From NCBI GenBank assembly GCA_900548505.1, contig URKI01000027.1, positions 1 through 32,344 on the forward strand: a stretch of 32,344 nucleotides of DNA. Reading direction: 5' to 3'. This DNA is from an uncultured Oscillibacter sp. (GTDB taxonomy: Bacteria > Bacillota > Clostridia > Oscillospirales > Oscillospiraceae). A model generated the notes under the pieces. It was not told the DNA's origin and did no database searches. It saw only the letters and a list, made by a program, of their open reading frames with translations. The stretch's first letter is position 1. The number at the start of each line of letters is the position of its first letter. A program made the position numbers and the translations under genes. Of the stretch, positions 16,699 to 24,532 are shown in pieces.

Positions 16699-17310
16699 TT
16701 ACAGCTCCCCGAACGCCTTTAAGATCCTCAGTCCCGTATCTCCGGACTTTTCCGGGTGGAACTGGGTGCCCCACACGTTCCCCCGGCGCACCGCGCCGGT
16801 GACGGCCACGCCGCCATACTCCGACACGGCCAGGATACTCTCGGCGCAGCGGCGGGCATAGTAGCTGTGGACATAGTACACCGATTCTCCCGGCTGCACA
16901 TATTTTAAAAGCGGGTCTGCCCGGCAGATGTCCAGGCTGTTCCATCCCATGTGGGGCACCTTGCAGTCTTTGTCCCTCAGGTCTTCTTTCAGCGGCGCCA
17001 CTTCGCCGCCGATGAGCCCCAGGCCCGGGTGCTCGCCGTATTCAAAGCTCCGCTCAAAGAGCAGCTGCATTCCAAGGCAGATGCCGAGGAGCGGCTTACG
17101 CTCCGCCTCCTCCAGCAGCAGCGGCGTCAGGCCGGAATCGTCCAGCCGGGCCCGGGCGTCGGCAAAGGCGCCCACACCGGGCAGAATGATCCGCTCCGCC
17201 CGGCGCAGGGTATCGGCGTCGGCAGTCACCTCCGCTGCAAGGCCCAGGTACCGCAGGCTGGAGCGCAGGGAAAAGAGGTTGCCCACTCCGTAGTCCACAA
17301 TGGCGATCAT
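16699..17310 (-). CDS. hisH: Imidazole glycerol phosphate synthase, glutaminase subunit
   Basis: Class I glutamine amidotransferase that hydrolyses glutamine and channels ammonia to HisF. The 203-residue protein shows the full triad: C78 in LGICLGMQLLF, H185 and E187 in TQFHPEKS. The N-terminus MIAIVDYGVGNLFSL is typical of HisH. It follows hisB by 10 nt. Confidence 0.97.
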   Translation of the reverse strand: MIAIVDYGVGNLFSLRSSLRYLGLAAEVTADADTLRRAERIILPGVGAFADARARLDDSGLTPLLLEEAERKPLLGICLGMQLLFERSFEYGEHPGLGLIGGEVAPLKEDLRDKDCKVPHMGWNSLDICRADPLLKYVQPGESVYYVHSYYARRCAESILAVSEYGGVAVTGAVRRGNVWGTQFHPEKSGDTGLRILKAFGEL

Positions 17311-17320
17311 ATGTTCCTCC

Positions 17321-17908
17321 TTACAAAAGGCCCTTGGTACTGGGGATTTCCCCGGCGTGCTTTTCGTCCGGGGCCACGGCCTCTTTCAGCGCCCGGCCGG
17401 CGCCCTTGAAGCACGCCTCCAGAATGTGGTGGGTATTCTCCCCGGCCAGCTGATGGAAGTGCAGCGCGCCTGGGCAATTGCGCACAAAGCCCAGCCAGAA
17501 TTCCTTGGCAAGCTCCGTATCAAAGGTGCCCACCTTGGCGGCAGGCAGCGTCACCGACCAGCCCAGATAGTCCCGGCCGGAGAGGTCGCAGCCCACCAGC
17601 ACCAGCGTTTCGTCCATGGGCAGCAGGCTTTGGCCGTAGCGCCGGATGCCCCGCTTGTCCCCCAGGGCCTTGGTGAACGCCTGGCCCAGCACGATGCCCA
17701 CATCCTCCACCGTGTGGTGGTCGTCCACCCGGGTATCCCCCCGGCAGGTGAGCGTCAGGTCAAAGTCCCCGTGGCGGGCAAAGAGGGTGAGCATATGGTC
17801 GAGAAAGCCGCAGCCGGTATCGATTGTTCCCGCGCCGGTTCCATCCAAATTCAAAGACAGGGAGATACTCGTCTCCGCCGTATTGCGCTCCAAAGCAGCA
17901 GTACGCAT
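17321..17908 (-). CDS. hisB: Imidazoleglycerol-phosphate dehydratase
   Basis: Dehydrates imidazole glycerol phosphate to imidazole acetol phosphate. The 195-residue enzyme is monofunctional. Its two manganese-binding repeats are visible: FLDHML with DDHHTVED, and FHQ with ENTHHILEACFKG. A GGAGGG ribosome site precedes the ATG. It lies between hisC (13-nt gap) and hisH. Confidence 0.97.
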   Translation of the reverse strand: MRTAALERNTAETSISLSLNLDGTGAGTIDTGCGFLDHMLTLFARHGDFDLTLTCRGDTRVDDHHTVEDVGIVLGQAFTKALGDKRGIRRYGQSLLPMDETLVLVGCDLSGRDYLGWSVTLPAAKVGTFDTELAKEFWLGFVRNCPGALHFHQLAGENTHHILEACFKGAGRALKEAVAPDEKHAGEIPSTKGLL

Positions 17909-17921
17909 AGATTTCCCTCCT

Positions 17922-18980
17922 TTATGCCAGTATGTCCCGCACCGCGTCCGTCAGCGCTTCCATCTGCGGACGGCTGCCTACGGTGATGCGGACAAAGTCC
18001 CGGGTACGGGGACCGTCGAACCAGCGCACCAGGATGCCCCGGGCCTTGAGGCCCTGATACAGGGCCTGCCCCTCCAACCGGGGGTGCTTTGCAAAGAGGA
18101 AGTTGGCCGCCGAGGGCAGTACGGAAAAGCCCAGTGCCTCCAGGGCCGAGGCCGTCCAGGCCCGGTTTTCCCGGATGGCGACGCAGCAGCGGGTAAAGTA
18201 GTCCTTGTCCTCCATGGCCGCCACCGCCGCCGCCATGGACATGCGATTGACGTTATAGGGGTTGAAGCTGTACTTCACCCGGTTGAGGTCCTCGATGAGG
18301 GCCGGGCAGCCAATGGCAAAGCCCACCCGTCCGCCGGCCAGGGAGCGGCTTTTGGACATGGTCTGCACCACCAGGAGATTGTCATATTCCCCGATGAGGG
18401 GCACGCAGCTTTCGGCGCCGAAGTCCACATAGGCCTCGTCCACCACCACGACCCGCTCCCGGTCCGCCTCCAGCAGCCGCCGGATCTCGCTGGGCGGCAG
18501 GGCAAGGCCCGTGGGGGCGTTGGGGTTTGCAAGGAATACGGTTCCCTGAGCGGCCATGTAGTCCTCTACCGCCAGGGTATAATCCTCCCGCAGGGGCACC
18601 CGGACGCTCTCCAGGCCAAAAAGCGCCGTCTGGGCCTGATAGAAGCCGTAGGTCACGTCGGCGTAGACCGCCGGGCGGCCGGTGCCGCAGAAAGCCCGGA
18701 ACGCAAAGGCCAGGATCTCGTCGGAGCCGTTGCCTGCCAGCACGTTACGTTCTTCCACCCCGTAATACCGGGCGATGGCGCGGTGCAGCGTGGCACAGGT
18801 AGGGTCGGAGTAGAGCTGCAAAGCCTGGGCATCCACCCCGGCCACGGCCGCCGCCACCGCAGGAGACGGCGGGAACGGGCTTTCATTGGTATTGAGCTTG
18901 ATGTATTGCTGATCCCGGGGCTGCTCACCGGGGGTATAGGGCGCCAAACGCGCCGCCTCCGGGGATAAAAACTGACTCAT
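17922..18980 (-). CDS. hisC: Histidinol-phosphate aminotransferase
   Basis: PLP-dependent class I/II aminotransferase making L-histidinol phosphate from imidazole acetol phosphate and glutamate. The 352 residues are normal. The PLP lysine is K210 in SKSRSLAGGRVG; LNTNESPFPPSP at the N-terminus and NPNAPTG are family landmarks. I chose ATG 18980 (MSQFLSPE), which has AAGGAGG upstream and overlaps the hisD stop by 4 nt (ATGA). Confidence 0.96.
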   Translation of the reverse strand: MSQFLSPEAARLAPYTPGEQPRDQQYIKLNTNESPFPPSPAVAAAVAGVDAQALQLYSDPTCATLHRAIARYYGVEERNVLAGNGSDEILAFAFRAFCGTGRPAVYADVTYGFYQAQTALFGLESVRVPLREDYTLAVEDYMAAQGTVFLANPNAPTGLALPPSEIRRLLEADRERVVVVDEAYVDFGAESCVPLIGEYDNLLVVQTMSKSRSLAGGRVGFAIGCPALIEDLNRVKYSFNPYNVNRMSMAAAVAAMEDKDYFTRCCVAIRENRAWTASALEALGFSVLPSAANFLFAKHPRLEGQALYQGLKARGILVRWFDGPRTRDFVRITVGSRPQMEALTDAVRDILA

Positions 18981-20272
18981 GGCTGTACCTCCTTTGCCTG
19001 CTTCGCCCGGGCACACACGGAGCGGGCGTGGGCCTCCAGTCCCTCCCGCCGGGCAAACTCCGCGATCCGGGGCGCCGCGTCGGCCAGAGCCTGGGTGGAA
19101 TAGTAGAGAAAGCTGGACCGCTTGCAGAAGTCATCCACCCCCAGAGGGCTGGAAAACCGGGCGGTGCCGGAGGTGGGCAGGGTGTGGTTGGGGCCTGCGA
19201 AGTAGTCGCCCAGGGCCTCCGGGGCACTGGCGCCCAAAAAGACGCTGCCTGCGTTTTTCACCAGGGGCAGCAGGGCAAAGGGGTCCTGCACGCAAAGTTC
19301 CAAATGCTCCGGGGCGATGCGGTTGGCCGCCGCCACCGCCTCCTCCAGGCTGTCTGCAAGCAAGATCTTCCCCCCGCCGGCGAGGGCCTTTTCCACAATC
19401 TCCCGCCGGGGAAGCGTGGCAGCCTGCTCCTCCAGCTCTCGCTGCACCGCCCGGGCAAGGACCTCGCTGGTGGTCACCAGCACGGCGCAGGCGCGCACAT
19501 CGTGCTCCGCCTGGGAGAGGAGGTCCGCCGCCACACAATGGGCGTCGGCGTACTCATCCGCCACCACCAGAATCTCGCTGGGTCCTGCGATCATGTCGAT
19601 GCCCACCAGGCCGAACACCTTGCGCTTGGCGGTGGCCACGTAGACCCCGCCGGGGCCCACGATCTTGTCCACCGCCGGAACGCTCTCGGTGCCGTAGGCC
19701 AGGGCCGCCACCGCCTGGGCGCCGCCGATCTTGAAGATGCGGTCCGCCCCGGCGATCTTGGCCGCCGCCAGCGCCTCGTCGCTGATGCGGCCCTCCCGGT
19801 CCGGCGGCGTCACCACCACGATCTCCTCCACACCCGCGATGCGGGCCGGGATCACGTTCATCAAAATGGTAGAGGGAAACGCCTCCGGGCTCCGGGGCAC
19901 GCACACGCCCACCCGGGCGATGGGGGTATACCGCTGGCCCATGACCACGCCGGGCCGGTCGGTGAGTACAAAGTCCTGGTGTACCTGGCGGCTGTGGAAA
20001 GCGCGGATGTTCTCCGCCGCCTGCCGGAGCGTCTGGCGGAACGGTTCGTCCAGCCGCGCCCAGGCGGCCTCGATCTCCTCCGCCGTCACCTCCAGAGCGT
20101 CCAGCGCCGCGCCGTCAAACTGCCGGGTATAGCGGTACAGCGCCTCGTCGCCGTTTTGCCGCACGTCTGCAAGCACCGCGTCCACCGCCGCGCTCACGTC
20201 CGCCTCCTGCCGGATGTCCCGGTTGAGGATCTGGGCCGGGGAGAGGTCGCGCAATTTGTAAATGGGAATCAC
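18977..20272 (-). CDS. hisD: Histidinol dehydrogenase
   Basis: Zinc-dependent, NAD-linked oxidation of L-histidinol to L-histidine, the last two steps. The 431-residue product matches the family. Landmarks include VGPGGVYVATAKRKVFG, IAGPSEILV, the zinc-binding Q and H in LLSQAEHD, and GPNHTLPTSGTARF. The start is a GTG at 20272 (MIPIYKLRDL) with GGAGG 10 nt upstream. It overlaps the hisZG stop by 4 nt (GTGA). The frame stays open 348 nt further upstream but that stretch is antiphase to HisG and is not coding. Confidence 0.95.
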   Translation of the reverse strand: MIPIYKLRDLSPAQILNRDIRQEADVSAAVDAVLADVRQNGDEALYRYTRQFDGAALDALEVTAEEIEAAWARLDEPFRQTLRQAAENIRAFHSRQVHQDFVLTDRPGVVMGQRYTPIARVGVCVPRSPEAFPSTILMNVIPARIAGVEEIVVVTPPDREGRISDEALAAAKIAGADRIFKIGGAQAVAALAYGTESVPAVDKIVGPGGVYVATAKRKVFGLVGIDMIAGPSEILVVADEYADAHCVAADLLSQAEHDVRACAVLVTTSEVLARAVQRELEEQAATLPRREIVEKALAGGGKILLADSLEEAVAAANRIAPEHLELCVQDPFALLPLVKNAGSVFLGASAPEALGDYFAGPNHTLPTSGTARFSSPLGVDDFCKRSSFLYYSTQALADAAPRIAEFARREGLEAHARSVCARAKQAKEVQP

Positions 20273-21843
20273 TGTTCCGTCACCTCCGCCAGTTTGCTTA
20301 CTAATGTATCGATGGCCCGCCGCTTGAACAAATAGCTGGAGCGGTTTGCGATGAGCCGGGCGGAGATGGGCATGAACTCCGTGATGACCTTCAGGTCGTT
20401 TTCCCGCAGAGTGGTGCCCGTTTCCACAATATCCACGATCACATCGCTCAGCCCCAGGATGGGGGCCAGCTCGATGGAGCCGTTGAGCTTGATGATGTCG
20501 ATGTCCCGGCCCTGGGCGGCGTAATACCCCCGGGCGATACGGGGGAACTTGGTGGCCACCCGCAGCGTCCTGCCCGGATCGTCGGCAAAGTCCTTGGGCC
20601 CCGCCACGCACATGCGGCACCGGCCAAGGCCCGTATCCAGCAGCTCATAGACATCGGCCCCGGACTCGGCAAGGATATCCTTGCCCACGATGCCGATGTC
20701 CGCCGCGCCACGCTCCACATAAATACCCACGTCGCTGGGCTTCACCAGGAAATACCGGATGCCGGCGGCGGGGTTTTCCACCACCAGACGGCGGCTGTCG
20801 GCATAGCCCTCCGGGCAGCCGCACCCGACGCCCGAGAGCAGGTCGTACACCTTGTCGCCCAAACGGCCCTTGGGCAGCGCCACGCTGAGCATCTCCCGCT
20901 GCACGCCGGGACGGGCCTCGTCCAGGTTTTCCAGAGCATCCAGATACAGGGCAAAGCCGATGGCCCGGGCGCCGGGCCGGAACTGCTCTGCCAGGGGATC
21001 ATACTGCCCGCCCCGTAGCACCGCGCCGCTGACGCCCTGCAGATATCCCTGGAACACCAGACCATTATAATAGTCCAGATCGTTGACCAAAGAAAGGTCC
21101 AGTCGCAGGGACGCCGTCTGTCCCCGGCCCTCCAGGGCAGCGCAGACCTCCCGCAGCTCCGTCAGCGCCGTACCCATGGGGGCGTTGAGCGCCAGCGGCT
21201 CTGCCTGGGCAAGCACCTGCTCCCACGGTCCGTTCAGCTCCGCCGTGCGGCACAGGGCGTCCGTCCCCCGGGCGGACAGGCCCGCCGCGGCGGCAGCCTT
21301 GCGCAGCTCGTGGGCGTTTTTATCCCGGATGCACTGCAAAAGACGCTCCCGGGCCTTCTCCGGCGCGCCTACCGCATCAAAAAGGCCGGTGACAAAGCCC
21401 ATATGGCTCAGCTCCAGCACAAAGTCCCGCTCCGTCAGCGCCAGGCTCTCCATGGCCAGGGACACGGCCTCCGCCGTGACGGCGCCGTCCACCGCGCCGA
21501 TGCACTCCAGGCCCATCTGGCTGATCTCCCGGAAGGTATGGCTCTCTCCGCCGGGCCGGTACACGTTTTCCAGATAGTAGAACCGGCCGCACGTCCCCGG
21601 CTCCACCGGGGCGTTTTTGGCAATGGAAAGGGTCACGTCCGGCTTGAGGGCCAGCAGCCGCCCGTCCAGATCCGTGAAGGTGATGACCTGCTCGCTGGAC
21701 AAAAACCGGCGGTTCTCCCGGTAGAGTCCGTACTCCTCAAACCGGCCCATATGGTACTTGCGAAAGCCCGCTTGCTCATAGCGCATCCGCAAGCGCAGGG
21801 AAAGCCGCTCCTGCGGCCGCAGCATGTTCAGATCCAGTTCCAT
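20269..21843 (-). CDS. hisZG: Fused HisZ-HisG: ATP phosphoribosyltransferase regulatory and catalytic parts in one protein
   Basis: Catalyses and regulates the first committed step, joining ATP and PRPP. Residues 1 to about 317 are HisZ, a histidyl-tRNA-synthetase paralogue (KPDVTLSIAKN, DLDYYNGLVFQGYLQG, LRGGQYDPLAEQF). From M318 the sequence is a complete short-form HisG (MLSVALPKGRLG, RVATKFPRIARGYY, PRPP loop DIVETGTTLRENDL) of 207 residues with no C-terminal allosteric domain. In the species studied, HisZ and short HisG are separate chains forming a hetero-octamer. Here the frame is uninterrupted and the HisG methionine lacks a properly spaced ribosome site, so one chain is expected. It is the first gene of the operon; the ATG has GGGAGG upstream. 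Confidence 0.9.
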   Translation of the reverse strand: MELDLNMLRPQERLSLRLRMRYEQAGFRKYHMGRFEEYGLYRENRRFLSSEQVITFTDLDGRLLALKPDVTLSIAKNAPVEPGTCGRFYYLENVYRPGGESHTFREISQMGLECIGAVDGAVTAEAVSLAMESLALTERDFVLELSHMGFVTGLFDAVGAPEKARERLLQCIRDKNAHELRKAAAAAGLSARGTDALCRTAELNGPWEQVLAQAEPLALNAPMGTALTELREVCAALEGRGQTASLRLDLSLVNDLDYYNGLVFQGYLQGVSGAVLRGGQYDPLAEQFRPGARAIGFALYLDALENLDEARPGVQREMLSVALPKGRLGDKVYDLLSGVGCGCPEGYADSRRLVVENPAAGIRYFLVKPSDVGIYVERGAADIGIVGKDILAESGADVYELLDTGLGRCRMCVAGPKDFADDPGRTLRVATKFPRIARGYYAAQGRDIDIIKLNGSIELAPILGLSDVIVDIVETGTTLRENDLKVITEFMPISARLIANRSSYLFKRRAIDTLVSKLAEVTEQ

Positions 21844-21883
21844 GGTATCCCTCCCGGCCCTTTGGGCATCGTTGTTGCGGTTT

Positions 21884-21912
21884 ATTTTAATTTATTTTAT
21901 TAGCAAAGTAAA
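21884..21912 (-). promoter_or_regulatory. Candidate proximal his operon promoter
   Basis: Minus strand TTTACT (21907-21912), 17-nt spacer, TAAAAT (21884-21889). It gives a leader of about 35 nt. The -35 box is weak. Confidence 0.4.
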
Positions 21913-21986
21913 GTGATAATTCGGTAGTAAATAAAATTTTCTCATTTACACAAAATACATTTGTCCGCAAACGGGAATATACGGTG

Positions 21987-22015
21987 ATTTTACACCCTGT
22001 CCGCATTATTTACAA
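21987..22015 (-). promoter_or_regulatory. Candidate distal his operon promoter
   Basis: Minus strand TTGTAA (22010-22015), 17-nt spacer, TAAAAT (21987-21992). It gives a leader of about 135 nt. Which of the two candidates is used cannot be told from sequence. Confidence 0.4.
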
Positions 22016-22143
22016 TGGCGCTCTGCGCGCCACGGCACGGGCTTTTACGAAGAATTTTGCTTTTCTTACATATATAAATCAATTATTGCACAGCCTTGTC
22101 TTATTATCAGATACAAAGCAGATTGGAGACGTGGAGCATTTTT

Positions 22144-22380
22144 ATGAAACGAAGTACCCCTTTATGCCGCCATATCGGTGGAAAAGTCCGCTTTTTCCGT
22201 AAGAAACGAGGCATGACGCAGGAAGAGCTGGCTGCCCGCCTGCAAACCCGCGGCTGCAATATCACCCGCGCCATGGTGGGACACATCGAAACCGGCTACC
22301 GCACGGCCTCCGTGTTTGAGATCGACATGCTGGTGGAGGTGCTGGGCATCGACTACAACGCCCTGTTTGCCCGGGACTGA
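22144..22380 (+). CDS. Small XRE-family helix-turn-helix regulator
   Basis: A 78-residue DNA-binding protein made almost entirely of a Cro/C1-type domain: VRFFRKKRGMTQEELAARL, then NITRAMVGHIETGYRTASVFEIDMLVEVLGID. A basic N-terminus precedes the domain and there is no effector domain. I chose the ATG at 22144 with GGAG 7 nt upstream over a TTG at 22096. It is divergent from the his operon, but nothing shows that it controls it. Its regulon is unknown. Confidence 0.85.
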   Translation: MKRSTPLCRHIGGKVRFFRKKRGMTQEELAARLQTRGCNITRAMVGHIETGYRTASVFEIDMLVEVLGIDYNALFARD

Positions 22381-22395
22381 AGGTCGCGGCAGGAC

Positions 22396-22424
22396 TGGAC
22401 TTCCCCGGGCATCTTTGATACAAT
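22396..22424 (+). promoter_or_regulatory. Candidate promoter of the cupin gene
   Basis: TGGACT (22396-22401), 17-nt spacer, TACAAT (22419-22424). It places a start near 22431 and a leader of about 55 nt. Confidence 0.45.
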
Positions 22425-22484
22425 GGCCCTACAAATCAGCCGCAGGCCGCCCGGGCGGTCTGCACGCCAAGGAGGATGCCTGCC

Positions 22485-22829
22485 ATGTACACACTGAGTG
22501 AAAACTGCCCCCGTCGGGACGTATCCGTCCACCACGGCAGCGGACTCATCCACATCAAGGACCTGACGGACGCGGAGGGCCTCTACGGCCACGGGCGGAT
22601 GTTCGCCCATGTGACGGTGGACCCCGGCTGCTCCATCGGCTATCACGACCATCAGCACGAGACGGAGTTTTACTACATCATCAAGGGCGAGGCCGTGTTC
22701 AACGACGACGGCAAGGAAGTGGTGGTCCGCCCCGGCGACATTTGCGCCACCGGCTACGGCCAGCACCACGGCCTGGAAAACCGCACCAGCGAGCCGGTAG
22801 AGCTCATCGCCCTCATCGTCTGCGAGTGA
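22485..22829 (+). CDS. Single-domain cupin protein
   Basis: A 114-residue small beta-barrel protein, probably metal-binding. Cupin motif 1 reads G-Y-H-D-H-x-H-E-T-E-F-Y-Y-I-I-K-G-E-A, with His and Glu ligands; motif 2 reads PGDICATGYGQHHGLEN with a further His. Function within this family is diverse (isomerases, dioxygenases, sensors), so none is assigned. The ATG at 22485 sits 9 nt after AAGGAGG; the earlier ATG at 22476 touches that site and is unlikely. It has its own promoter candidate and a strong terminator. Confidence 0.88.
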   Translation: MYTLSENCPRRDVSVHHGSGLIHIKDLTDAEGLYGHGRMFAHVTVDPGCSIGYHDHQHETEFYYIIKGEAVFNDDGKEVVVRPGDICATGYGQHHGLENRTSEPVELIALIVCE

Positions 22830-22836
22830 CTTCCGC

Positions 22837-22868
22837 AAAAAAAGAACGGCGCTGCCGTTCTTTTTTTT
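22837..22868 (+). terminator. Terminator of the cupin gene
   Basis: A 14-bp stem (22837-22850 with 22854-22867) with a 3-nt loop ends in a run of eight or more T residues. Confidence 0.92.
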
Positions 22869-22875
22869 GCGCCTG

Positions 22876-22902
22876 TGAAAGGATCCGGCCCGCTGGATCG
22901 TA
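22876..22902 (+). promoter_or_regulatory. Possible ECF-type autoregulatory promoter
   Basis: TGAAAG (22876-22881), 17-nt spacer, CGTA (22899-22902), upstream of an ECF sigma gene. Many ECF factors recognise a TGAAAC or GGAAC -35 and a CGTC/CGTA -10, and activate their own operon. Short motifs, so tentative. Confidence 0.35.
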
Positions 22903-22937
22903 TCCCTTATGAGCGCGCTTCAAAGGAGCTGATCGAT

Positions 22938-23426
22938 ATGAATACCACACAGCGGGCGGAATACCTGGCCCACACCTACGCCGACGCCATCCTCCGCCTG
23001 AGCTACACCTATCTGAAAAATACCCAGGATGCCCAGGACATCTGTCAGACCGTATTCGTCCGGCTTTTGACAGAACAGCGGGAATTTGAAAGCCCCGCCC
23101 ACGAGCGGGCCTACATCCTGCGCATGGCGGCCAACGCCTGCAAGGATATTTTGAAAAGTCCCTGGCGCAAGCGCACGCTGCCCATGGAGTCCGCCTACGA
23201 CGCGGCGGCGCCGGAGGCGCCGGGCAGCGAGGTTCTGGACGCGGTGAATTCCCTGCCGCCCCATTACCGCGCCGTCATCTACCTCTACTACTACGAGGGC
23301 TACCAGGCTGCCGAGATCGGGCAGATCCTGGGGGTCCCCACCGCTACCGTACACACCCGCCTGGCCCGGGGCCGGGCCAAGCTGAAAACAATGCTGGGAG
23401 GCATGGAATATGAACAATCTGTCTGA
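22938..23426 (+). CDS. ECF-type RNA polymerase sigma factor
   Basis: A 162-residue group 4 sigma factor. Region 2 covers about 10-80 (YADAILRLSYTYLKNTQDAQDICQTVFVRLL). Region 4 covers about 105-155 (LPPHYRAVIYLYYYEGYQAAEIGQILGVPTATVHTRLARGRAKL). There is no region 1 or 3. The ATG has AAAGGAG 9 nt upstream. The end overlaps the next gene, a putative anti-sigma factor, by 17 nt, so the two are translated together. The activating signal is unknown, presumably an envelope cue sensed by the partner. Confidence 0.92.
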   Translation: MNTTQRAEYLAHTYADAILRLSYTYLKNTQDAQDICQTVFVRLLTEQREFESPAHERAYILRMAANACKDILKSPWRKRTLPMESAYDAAAPEAPGSEVLDAVNSLPPHYRAVIYLYYYEGYQAAEIGQILGVPTATVHTRLARGRAKLKTMLGGMEYEQSV

Positions 23427-24459
23427 ATACCGCAGCGAGCTGGACGCTCTGCACTTCACTCCCGATGAGATCGACGCCATCGCCCACCGGGCCGCCGAGG
23501 GTGCCGTCCAGGTCAAAAAGCCCCGCCGCCGCTTCCCCCGCGCCGTTCTCATTGCCGCAGCCCTGACCGCCGCCCTGGCCGTGGGCGCAGGCGCCGCCGG
23601 CGTGCTGCCCTCCCCCGCGGAGGTGTTCTCCCCCATCTTCGGCGGCAGCGCGGCCCAGACGGAGATCATCGACAAGATCGGCTATCCCGTGGACGCGGGA
23701 GACAGTGACAACGGCATCACCATCACCGCCGACGCCGTCATGGGCGACGCCTACAACGCCGCCGTGGTCTTTACCTTCCGCACAGACGACGGCTCCCCCA
23801 TCCTGCCGGATGGCATCAGCGCCGAATCCCTGCTGGTGCGGGGCGGCGGCGCCTCCGCCAATATTCTGGGCGGGTCCCACGGCAGCGCCTGGTTCGTGGA
23901 CGAGGTCCCCGGCGACGACGCCGTGCAGATGGTGCAGACCATCAGCGCAGACCGCTCATTGATCGGCGCCACCGCCGACGCGGAATTTGACGGGCTCTAC
24001 CGCTGGGACGACTCCGCCGGTGAGGCCGTGGCCCTGGCGGAGGGCAACTGGAAATTCCGCTTCACCCTGGGCTATGAGGATACCTCCGTCACCCTGGACG
24101 GCGGCGAGACCTTCACCCAGGACGGCATGACCTTCACCATCGACGCCATCACCCTCTCTCCCGTGGCCTTCAAGGTGGACTATACCGTGGATAGCCAGGT
24201 GGTCTGGTCGGATAGCGGCAGCGGACAGCAGAGCGACGCCGACCGCCTCCAGATGCAGCGGTATCTGGAAAATGTGGAGATTCTGCTGACCAAGACCGAC
24301 GGCACCGTGGTGGACCTGAGTCTTGCCGGCGGCAGCATCTCCCCGGAGGACGGCGTCACCGTCTGCTCCAAGAGCAATGTGTTCTCCCAGATCCTGCCCA
24401 TGGAGGAGCTGGCAGGCATCAGCGTAGGCGGCGTGTACTTCCCCGTGCCCCAGGCGTAA
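23410..24459 (+). CDS. Membrane-anchored anti-sigma factor, DUF4179-type
   Basis: 349 residues. A short cytosolic part (1-42), expected to hold the sigma factor, is followed by one transmembrane helix (about 44-66, AVLIAAALTAALAVGAGAAGVL) and a large extracellular beta-rich region with DUF4179-like features (for example DNGITITADAVMGDAYNAAVVFTF). Position directly after an ECF gene, with a 17-nt overlap, is the main reason for the call. There is no zinc-binding HxxxCxxC motif, so it is not a ZAS-type factor. A ligand or protease trigger cannot be inferred. Confidence 0.8.
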   Translation: MNNLSEYRSELDALHFTPDEIDAIAHRAAEGAVQVKKPRRRFPRAVLIAAALTAALAVGAGAAGVLPSPAEVFSPIFGGSAAQTEIIDKIGYPVDAGDSDNGITITADAVMGDAYNAAVVFTFRTDDGSPILPDGISAESLLVRGGGASANILGGSHGSAWFVDEVPGDDAVQMVQTISADRSLIGATADAEFDGLYRWDDSAGEAVALAEGNWKFRFTLGYEDTSVTLDGGETFTQDGMTFTIDAITLSPVAFKVDYTVDSQVVWSDSGSGQQSDADRLQMQRYLENVEILLTKTDGTVVDLSLAGGSISPEDGVTVCSKSNVFSQILPMEELAGISVGGVYFPVPQA

Positions 24460-24472
24460 ACCATCCGGGCGG

Positions 24473-24502
24473 TTGACGGGAGGAGGTGTTACCTGTTATG
24501 AT
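24473..24502 (+). promoter_or_regulatory. Promoter of the MarR-family gene
   Basis: TTGACG (24473-24478), 18-nt spacer, TATGAT (24497-24502). The predicted start near 24509 gives a short leader before the ATG at 24533. A small inverted repeat TGATA...TATCA (24499-24503 with 24516-24520) surrounds the start and could be an operator. Confidence 0.6.
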
Positions 24503-24532
24503 ACTGGAGAATTCATATCAGGAGGCACTTCG

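Larger units (their letters stand above)
21844..22143. other. AT-rich divergent intergenic region upstream of the his operon
   Basis: About 300 nt, much richer in A+T than the flanking genes, between the divergent hisZG and XRE genes. It holds two his promoter candidates. I searched it by eye for a His T-box or leader peptide with a His run and found neither. No convincing plus-strand promoter for the XRE gene stood out. Confidence 0.6.

Noticed and set aside
20273..20620. N-terminal extension of hisD
   Set aside because: The 116 extra codons lie in another frame over HisG and have shadow-like composition; GTG 20272 gives a normal HisD with a good ribosome site.
22016..22030. Small GC hairpin in the his/XRE intergenic region as a regulatory RNA
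   Set aside because: Only five base pairs and no adjacent T run; not distinguishable from chance.
21844..22143. His T-box riboswitch or attenuator leader peptide
   Set aside because: No T-box sequence, no terminator hairpin in the sense direction and no short frame with a His run were seen by eye; a covariance search would decide.
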